The translations under genes and the position numbers were made by a program. The notes beneath the pieces are model-generated. The model saw only the letters and a program-made list of their open reading frames with translations. It was not told the DNA's origin and did not search any database. A stretch of 8,534 nucleotides of DNA. Origin: Microbacteriaceae bacterium (GTDB lineage Bacteria; Actinomycetota; Actinomycetes; Actinomycetales; Microbacteriaceae). Location of the stretch: positions 1 to 8,534 of the forward strand of contig JAAYAS010000006.1 of the NCBI GenBank assembly GCA_012719255.1, in the 5' to 3' direction. Of this stretch, positions 5,283-8,534 are shown one piece after another (the first letter of the stretch is position 1; every line of letters starts with the position of its first letter).

Positions 5283-6574
5283 GCCTCGGGCTCGCGCCGC
5301 ACCGTCGGGATCGAGCCGGTGACCGGCTCGACGACGAAGTCGAGCGAGTGGTCCTGCTCGTTCGCCGAGTCCTTCGCGACGTCGTCGACCGACTCGCCGT
5401 AGTAGAGCCGCTCGAACAGCGTCATCGTCGAGTCGATGTCGTGCGAGTCGACGAGCCGCAGCCCCTCGCGGCCGAGCCGCTCGCGCTCGGCCTGCGGCGC
5501 CTCGAGCACGCGGCGGAGCTTCGCCGCGCAGTCGTCGACGTCGCCGGGCGCGAACAGGTGGCCGTTCACGCCCTCGTGCACGAGGTGCGGCAGCGCCATC
5601 GCGTTCGCGGCGACGACCGGCAGGCCCGAGGCCATCGCCTCCATCGTCGCGATCGACTGCAGCTCGGCGATCGAGGCGATCGCGAACACGGTCGCGCCGG
5701 TGTAGAGCGTCTTCAGCTCCTCGTCGGAGGCGTAGCCGTGGAAGGTGACGCGCTCGTCGAGTCCGAGCTCGCGGGCGAGCCGCTCGAGCGCGGTGCGCTG
5801 GTCGCCGCCGCCGACGATGTCGAGGTGGGCGTCGTCGAGGTCGCCGAGCGTCGCGAACGCCCTGATGAGCACGTCGATCTGCTTCTCGCCGGTGACCCGG
5901 CCGACGAACAGCACGCGCCGCGGCCGCTTCTCCGAGAAGTCGGGCGCGTAGTCGGATTTCCGCAGCCCGCACGAGATCGCGAGCACCCGCTCGAGGCCGC
6001 CGTTGCGCTCGAGGAAGTCGGCGGCGCGGCGCGTCGGGGTGGTGAGCGCGGCGGTCGCCGCGAACGTCTTGTGGGCGTCGCGCCACCAGATCCGCGAGGC
6101 GATCTCCTGCAGCGGCTTCGGCAGCAGCGTGTGCTCGAGCATGTTCTCGAGCATGAGGTGGTTGGTGCCGATGATGCGGATGCCGCGGCCCGCGCCCTCG
6201 CGCACGACCGCGCGGCCGAGCACGACCGCCGACTGGTAGTGCACGACGTCGGGCTTCACCTCGTCGAGCACGCGCCGCATGTGCCGGCGCGCCATCCACG
6301 GCTTCACGTAGCGGAGCCAGTCGTGCGGCCAGTACCGGTCGGAGGGGAGCCGGTGGACGGTGATCGTCTCGTCGTCGTAGGTCTCGGCCCAGGTGCCGTG
6401 CCGGCGCGAGGCCGAGGGCACGGCGACGTGCACCTCGTGGCCCCGGGCCGCCATGCCGGCGGCGAGGTTCACCGTGAACTTCGCGGCGCCGTTGACGTCG
6501 GGCGGGAAGGTGTCGGCGGCGATCAGCAACCGCAGGGGCCGGTCGGCTCGGCGTTCGTTCGTCGTGTCGGGCAC
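5279..6574 (-). CDS. GT4-family glycosyltransferase (GT-B fold)
   Basis: A 431-aa retaining glycosyltransferase of the GT4 family. The N-terminal acceptor domain has ADTFPPDVNGAAKFTVNLA (20-38, the glycine-rich loop) and RGHEVHVAVP. The C-terminal donor domain has VGRVTGEKQID (224-234) with R226 and K231 placed as in GT-B phosphate-binding sites, and the EX7E signature AELQSIATMEAMASGLPVVAA with E304 and E312. No signal peptide or membrane segment is present, so it acts in the cytosol, probably at the membrane face. The pattern resembles transferases making glycolipids (MgtA/PimB-like or glycosyl-diacylglycerol synthases), but donor and acceptor are unknown. The last 45 or so residues are an acidic, poorly conserved tail. 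The start is GTG at 6574, with AGAGGA (6590-6585) 10 nt upstream. Confidence 0.92.
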   Translation of the reverse strand: MPDTTNERRADRPLRLLIAADTFPPDVNGAAKFTVNLAAGMAARGHEVHVAVPSASRRHGTWAETYDDETITVHRLPSDRYWPHDWLRYVKPWMARRHMRRVLDEVKPDVVHYQSAVVLGRAVVREGAGRGIRIIGTNHLMLENMLEHTLLPKPLQEIASRIWWRDAHKTFAATAALTTPTRRAADFLERNGGLERVLAISCGLRKSDYAPDFSEKRPRRVLFVGRVTGEKQIDVLIRAFATLGDLDDAHLDIVGGGDQRTALERLARELGLDERVTFHGYASDEELKTLYTGATVFAIASIAELQSIATMEAMASGLPVVAANAMALPHLVHEGVNGHLFAPGDVDDCAAKLRRVLEAPQAERERLGREGLRLVDSHDIDSTMTLFERLYYGESVDDVAKDSANEQDHSLDFVVEPVTGSIPTVRREPEA

Positions 6575-6584
6575 TCGGGCGGGA

Positions 6585-6621
6585 TCCTCTGCAGGCGGGC
6601 TTCGGGCGAGCTTCCACTCTA
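6585..6621 (-). promoter_or_regulatory. Promoter -10 and RBS of the glycosyltransferase gene
   Basis: TAGAGT (6621-6616, minus strand) fits TAnnnT and would start transcription near 6609, giving a leader of about 35 nt with the Shine-Dalgarno AGAGGA (6590-6585) 10 nt before the GTG start. Unlike its neighbours, this gene therefore seems to have an ordinary leader. No -35 consensus is seen. Confidence 0.42.
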
Positions 6622-6735
6622 CTGGCGAAGGGTCGGCGGCGCCGTCGGGTTGTCCCCCACCTTCGGCGCGACCCGGATGCGACTCGAGACGGATGCGGAG
6701 CGGGTCGCGGGCCGCGCCGGGAGCCCCGGCGCGGC

Positions 6736-6741
6736 TAGCCT
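6736..6741 (+). promoter_or_regulatory. -10 TAGCCT for leaderless def mRNA
   Basis: TAGCCT is followed by GGGCGC (6 nt) and the ATG at 6748, placing the transcription start on the start codon. No separate Shine-Dalgarno with normal spacing is seen. Confidence 0.5.
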
Positions 6742-6747
6742 GGGCGC

Positions 6748-7323
6748 ATGACGATCCTCCCCATCCAGATCTACGGCGAGCCCGTGCTGCACTCCCCCGC
6801 CGAGCCCGTCGGCGAGATCACCGACGAGGTGCGCGCCCTCGTCGCCGACATGCTCGAGACGATGACCGCGGCGCCGGGCGTCGGCCTCGCCGCGCCCCAG
6901 GTCGGCGTCGGCAAGCGCCTGTTCGTCTACGACTGGACCGACGAGGAGGGCGTACGGCACCACGGCACGGCGATCGACCCCGAGCTGTGGCTCGCGCCGT
7001 CGACCCCCGAGTCGATCGACGAGCTCGACGACGAGGAGGAGTCGGAGGGCTGCCTCTCGTTCCCCGGCGAGCGCTTCCCCATCCGCCGCTCGGCGCGGGT
7101 GATCCTCCGCGCCCGCGATCTCGAGGGCGAGCCCTACGAGCTCGTCGCCGAGGGCTGGCTCGCCCGCATCCTGCAGCACGAGTACGACCACCTCGACGGC
7201 GTGATCTACGTCGACCGCCTCGAGGTGCCGATCTGGAAGACCGCGCAGAAGACGATGCGCAAGCGCCGCTGGGGCGTGCCCGGCAACTCCTGGACGCCCG
7301 GCGTCGACGACCTCGAGGGCTGA
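6748..7323 (+). CDS. def: Peptide deformylase
   Basis: A 191-aa metalloenzyme that removes the N-formyl group from the initiator methionine of nascent proteins at the ribosome exit. All three signature motifs are complete: GVGLAAPQ (44-51), EGCLSFPG (100-107) with metal ligand Cys102, and HEYDH (144-148) with ligands His144 and His148 and catalytic Glu145. An acidic insert DELDDEEESE (91-100) precedes motif II and a basic C-terminal extension (KTMRKRRWG) follows the core, both common in actinobacterial enzymes. It appears monocistronic: its own -10 box lies upstream and a hairpin follows. The usual partner fmt is not beside it; instead the chromosome is interrupted by the tRNA-Asn junction. 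Confidence 0.97.
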   Translation: MTILPIQIYGEPVLHSPAEPVGEITDEVRALVADMLETMTAAPGVGLAAPQVGVGKRLFVYDWTDEEGVRHHGTAIDPELWLAPSTPESIDELDDEEESEGCLSFPGERFPIRRSARVILRARDLEGEPYELVAEGWLARILQHEYDHLDGVIYVDRLEVPIWKTAQKTMRKRRWGVPGNSWTPGVDDLEG

Positions 7324-7367
7324 CGCCGGTCCGGCCGCGCCGGGCGACCGGCGCCGACCGAAAAGGG

Positions 7368-7399
7368 CGAAGGCCCCGCGGCGGACCGCGGGGCCTTCG
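7368..7399. terminator. Bidirectional hairpin terminator of def and the former tRNA-Asn
   Basis: A perfect 14-bp stem CGAAGGCCCCGCGG (7368-7381) / CCGCGGGGCCTTCG (7386-7399) closes the tetraloop CGGA. On the minus strand the stem is followed by CCC and then TTTT (complement of 7361-7364), as in a tRNA transcription terminator. On the plus strand there is no T-run. It therefore probably ended both def and the tRNA-Asn gene that lay to its right. Confidence 0.9.
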
Positions 7400-7403
7400 T
7401 GAG

Positions 7404-7440
7404 TGGCTCCCCGAGTTGGATTCGAACCAACAACCTGCCG
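7404..7440 (-). pseudogene. Displaced 3' half of a tRNA-Asn gene (att remnant)
   Basis: On the minus strand these 37 nt read CGGCAGG, then the T arm GTTGG-TTCGAAT-CCAAC, then acceptor TCGGGGA, discriminator G and CCA, which is the 3' part of a bacterial tRNA-Asn(GTT). Upstream of CGGCAGG the expected anticodon loop and 5' half (CCGACTGTTAAT and before) are absent; unrelated sequence begins exactly at 7441. The acceptor 3' strand has no TCCCCGA partner in the vicinity. This is how the host 3' half looks after an element has integrated and supplied its own copy; the rebuilt tRNA should be at the far right end of that element. Assignment to Asn rests on recall of the family sequence. Confidence 0.85.
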
Positions 7441-7527
7441 TTCGATTCGGGTGAGCAATCGAACTGAAAACTCCAGCCCGACTTCGTTGCAATCATGCGG
7501 GACTCGGGAACAACTGACGTTCGATTC
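7439..7527. repeat. CGTTCGATTC repeats next to the tRNA-Asn junction (possible integrase arm sites)
   Basis: CGTTCGATTC occurs at 7439-7448 and again at 7518-7527. Its core also appears inverted as AATCGAAC at 7457-7464, forming a perfect 8-bp inverted repeat GTTCGATT (7440-7447) / AATCGAAC with a 9-nt spacer. Short repeats beside an att core are typical of arm-type integrase or excisionase sites. The function is inferred from place only. Confidence 0.5.
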
Positions 7528-7557
7528 TACGCATCGTAACGCACCCGTACGCGCCAA

Positions 7558-7578
7558 TTTGGACACTTATTTGGACAC
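7558..7578. repeat. Tandem direct repeat TTTGGACAC, 12-bp period
   Basis: Two exact copies, 7558-7566 and 7570-7578, are separated by TTA. They lie in the same gene-free region about 120 bp from the tRNA-Asn junction and may be another protein-binding pair. Nothing more can be said from the sequence. Confidence 0.6.
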
Positions 7579-7738
7579 CTGATCGGGCGCCGAGCCGACC
7601 GCCTCTCCGCCCTGTCGCGCATAGGGACTGAACGGCGTCAACCTCACCGCCCCGGACTGCAGCTGCCCGGGACCCCGGAATGGATGGCGGGCGAGCCGCG
7701 CTCATCCACCACGGCACCGACCCCGCCAGCGCCGTACC

Positions 7739-7786
7739 CGGACACGGCCGCCCCGAGCCCGCACCGAGCGGAGGCGGCCGTGTCCG
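7739..7786. repeat. 14-bp perfect inverted repeat upstream of the 132-aa gene
   Basis: CGGACACGGCCGCC (7739-7752) and GGCGGCCGTGTCCG (7773-7786) are exact reverse complements separated by 20 nt. The right arm ends 21 nt before the ATG at 7808. It could be a transcription terminator insulating the following genes, a structured 5' leader, or a recombination or operator site. There is no T-run on either side, which speaks somewhat against a simple terminator. Confidence 0.75.
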
Positions 7787-7807
7787 ACTCCGGCGCATAG
7801 GGGCGGC

Positions 7808-8206
7808 ATGCAGCACGAACAGCGCACCACAACCCCGACCCCCGACCCAGTCCAGCCCATGATGGCGGCACTGCGCTCCGCAGCCCCCGCCGCCCGAAGC
7901 TGGTGGGGCGGCCTCGTCCCGATCGTCACGGCCCTAGGGGGCACCCGCGCCGGCCGGCACGCCGACGACACCGAGCTGCTCGCCGCGCTCGAGCGGACCG
8001 CCGATCGGGCCGCCGATCTGCCCGTGGCCCCGCTCCCCGACGACACCGCCCGGCTCCTCGACGCCCTCGAACTCGCCTGGGCAGTTCGACCGCAGACCCG
8101 GCTCGGCGAACTCGTCCTCGACCTCGTCGACGGCGACCGGACCCTCGCGCTCCGGCTCCCCGACAAGCAGGCCCTCGCCCTGCTCGGACGCGGACGCCGC
8201 GCATAG
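7808..8206 (+). CDS. Hypothetical protein of the right-hand element, 132 aa
   Basis: I do not recognise this protein. The start ATG at 7808 follows GGGGCGG (7800-7806), a weak ribosome site; an alternative ATG pair at 7859/7862 has none. Codon use is strongly G/C in third position, supporting a real gene. The N-terminal 20 residues are polar and Thr/Pro-rich. Residues about 19-50 are hydrophobic and Ala-rich with RSWWGGLVPIVTALGG, possibly a membrane-associated or amphipathic helix. The rest is Leu/Asp-rich and probably helical (DDTELLAALERTADRAADLP, then ARLLDALELAWAV), ending with the basic GRGRRA. It is followed after 7 nt by a mini-ORF coupled to a YdjM-like hydrolase, so the three are probably one transcript. 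Confidence 0.7.
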   Translation: MQHEQRTTTPTPDPVQPMMAALRSAAPAARSWWGGLVPIVTALGGTRAGRHADDTELLAALERTADRAADLPVAPLPDDTARLLDALELAWAVRPQTRLGELVLDLVDGDRTLALRLPDKQALALLGRGRRA

Positions 8207-8213
8207 GAGCGGC

Positions 8214-8252
8214 ATGAACACCACCGATCCGACCCGAGGCGGCCCCCGATGA
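8214..8252 (+). CDS. 12-codon mini-ORF coupled to the YdjM-like gene
   Basis: ATG at 8214 is preceded by TAGGAG (8204-8209) with a 4-nt spacer. The frame encodes MNTTDPTRGGPR and ends in TGA (8250-8252), which overlaps the ATG at 8249 as ATGA. The downstream gene has no clear ribosome site of its own, so translation of this mini-ORF may feed ribosomes into it. It may be a coupling leader peptide or a misread start region. Confidence 0.4.
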   Translation: MNTTDPTRGGPR

Positions 8253-8534
8253 TGGGTGGGCACCACGCGATCACCGGCGCCGCCGCGTGGGTCGCGGTCA
8301 CTTCCACCGCGCCAGGCGCGCTCGGCCTCATGCCGCTCGACCCGCTCGGCATCACCGCCGGCGCGCTCGTGTGCGCCGGTGCGGCGCTGCTGCCGGACGC
8401 CGACCACCCGTCGGCGACGATCGCGCAGTCGATCCCCGTCGTCGGGAAGGTCGGCGCGAACGCGATCTCGGGGATGGTGGGCGGGCACCGGCACGGCACC
8501 CACTCCCTCATCGGGCTCGCCGTGATGGCGGGGC
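8249..8534 (+). CDS. YdjM-family membrane-associated metal-dependent hydrolase, N-terminal part (runs off the right edge)
   Basis: About 95 codons are inside the window and no stop is met. The protein starts MMGGHHAITGAAAW and continues with a hydrophobic segment (about 24-48), LLPDADHPSATIAQ (47-60) and GGHRHGTHSL (78-87). The spaced His/Asp motifs GHHxITG, LPDxDHP and HRxxTHSL are those of the YdjM (DUF457, LexA-regulated inner-membrane hydrolase) family, thought to bind metal at the membrane face. Its substrate is not known. Homologues occur in bacteria and in actinobacterial phages and integrative elements. Two adjacent ATGs (8249, 8252) are possible starts. It follows the 132-aa gene and mini-ORF and is probably in their operon. 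Confidence 0.85.
   Translation, partial: MMGGHHAITGAAAWVAVTSTAPGALGLMPLDPLGITAGALVCAGAALLPDADHPSATIAQSIPVVGKVGANAISGMVGGHRHGTHSLIGLAVMAG

Larger units (their letters stand above)
7441..7807. other. Gene-free start of the right-hand element (367 bp)
   Basis: No open frame here is convincing on either strand. Small frames exist, for example one starting with ATG at 7680, but they lack a good ribosome site and clear homology. The region holds the CGTTCGATTC and TTTGGACAC repeats, the first of three GCGCATAGG copies (7618-7626), and a strong inverted repeat at its right end. It could be a degenerate integrase-end/attP region, but no integrase motif is recognisable. Confidence 0.6.
7618..8208 (+). 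repeat. Three dispersed copies of GCGCATAGG at stop/start junctions
   Basis: GCGCATAGG occurs at 7618-7626, 7794-7802 and 8200-8208. In the second and third copies it extends into GCGCATAGGRGCGGCATG, where the ATG starts the 132-aa gene (7808) and the mini-ORF (8214). In the third copy the TAG is the stop of the 132-aa gene. The first copy has no start codon after it. The unit may be a duplicated translation-initiation region. Confidence 0.6.

Noticed and set aside
4622..6751. Very long plus-strand open frame across proB start, thiamine-binding gene and glycosyltransferase
   Set aside because: It crosses three well-supported genes in wrong frames, has no ribosome site and no recognisable domain; similar long frames oppose proA and proB and are shadows too.
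6619..7566. Minus-strand open frame with the phrase QVVGSNPTRGAT
   Set aside because: The phrase comes from translating the tRNA-Asn 3' half; the rest is antisense to def.
7493..7816. Minus-strand frame ending near the tRNA-Asn junction, considered as an integrase C-terminus
   Set aside because: None of the tyrosine-recombinase motifs (R...HxxR...Y) can be seen, and most of the frame is low-complexity Arg/Gly/Pro sequence.
7680..7862. 60-codon plus-strand frame before the 132-aa gene
   Set aside because: No ribosome site, overlaps the better-supported start at 7808 by 55 nt, includes the inverted repeat, and shows no recognisable motif; left as unproven.

Overview
The window comes from a high-GC actinobacterium, most likely a member of the Microbacteriaceae. 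This is inferred from the strong G/C third-position bias, the tRNA sequences, the TAnnnT promoter elements placed just before start codons, and the style of the peptide deformylase and thiamine-binding proteins. The species cannot be named from the sequence alone. The middle of the window is ordinary chromosome. Both ends look like the edges of two different integrated mobile elements, each joined to a tRNA gene.

Left edge (1-546): a cut-off helix-turn-helix gene of excisionase type reads leftward. It diverges from a small XRE-type repressor-like gene. Between them is an operator-like inverted repeat with an extra half-site. The repressor frame runs into the 3' half of a complete tRNA-Met(CAT) gene on the other strand and stops there, so its last 14 residues are spelled by the tRNA complement. 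This is what an att junction of a prophage or integrative element inserted at the tRNA 3' end would look like. It recalls the integration-dependent immunity switches of some mycobacteriophages.

Backbone (about 547-7403): a ferritin-like DUF2202 lipoprotein; an SDR dehydrogenase; a strong hairpin terminator shared with the convergent proA; proB and proA on the minus strand, encoding the first two steps of proline synthesis; a small MTH1187/YkoF-like thiamine-binding protein divergent from proB; a GT4 glycosyltransferase convergent with it, sharing a CTAG stop overlap; and def, peptide deformylase, which ends in a strong hairpin. Several of these genes (proA, proB, def, the thiamine-binding gene) have a -10-like hexamer exactly 6 nt before the start codon, the signature of leaderless mRNA.

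Right edge (7404-8534): directly after the def hairpin lies only the 3' half (37 nt) of a tRNA-Asn. The 5' half is replaced by unrelated sequence. This fits a second element that recombined into tRNA-Asn, with the rebuilt tRNA expected at its far end, outside the window. Inside this element are repeats typical of an attachment region, a gene-free stretch with a 14-bp inverted repeat, a 132-aa protein of unknown function, a 12-codon mini-ORF coupled to the next gene, and the start of a YdjM-family membrane metal-dependent hydrolase that runs off the end. No integrase gene is visible at either edge.
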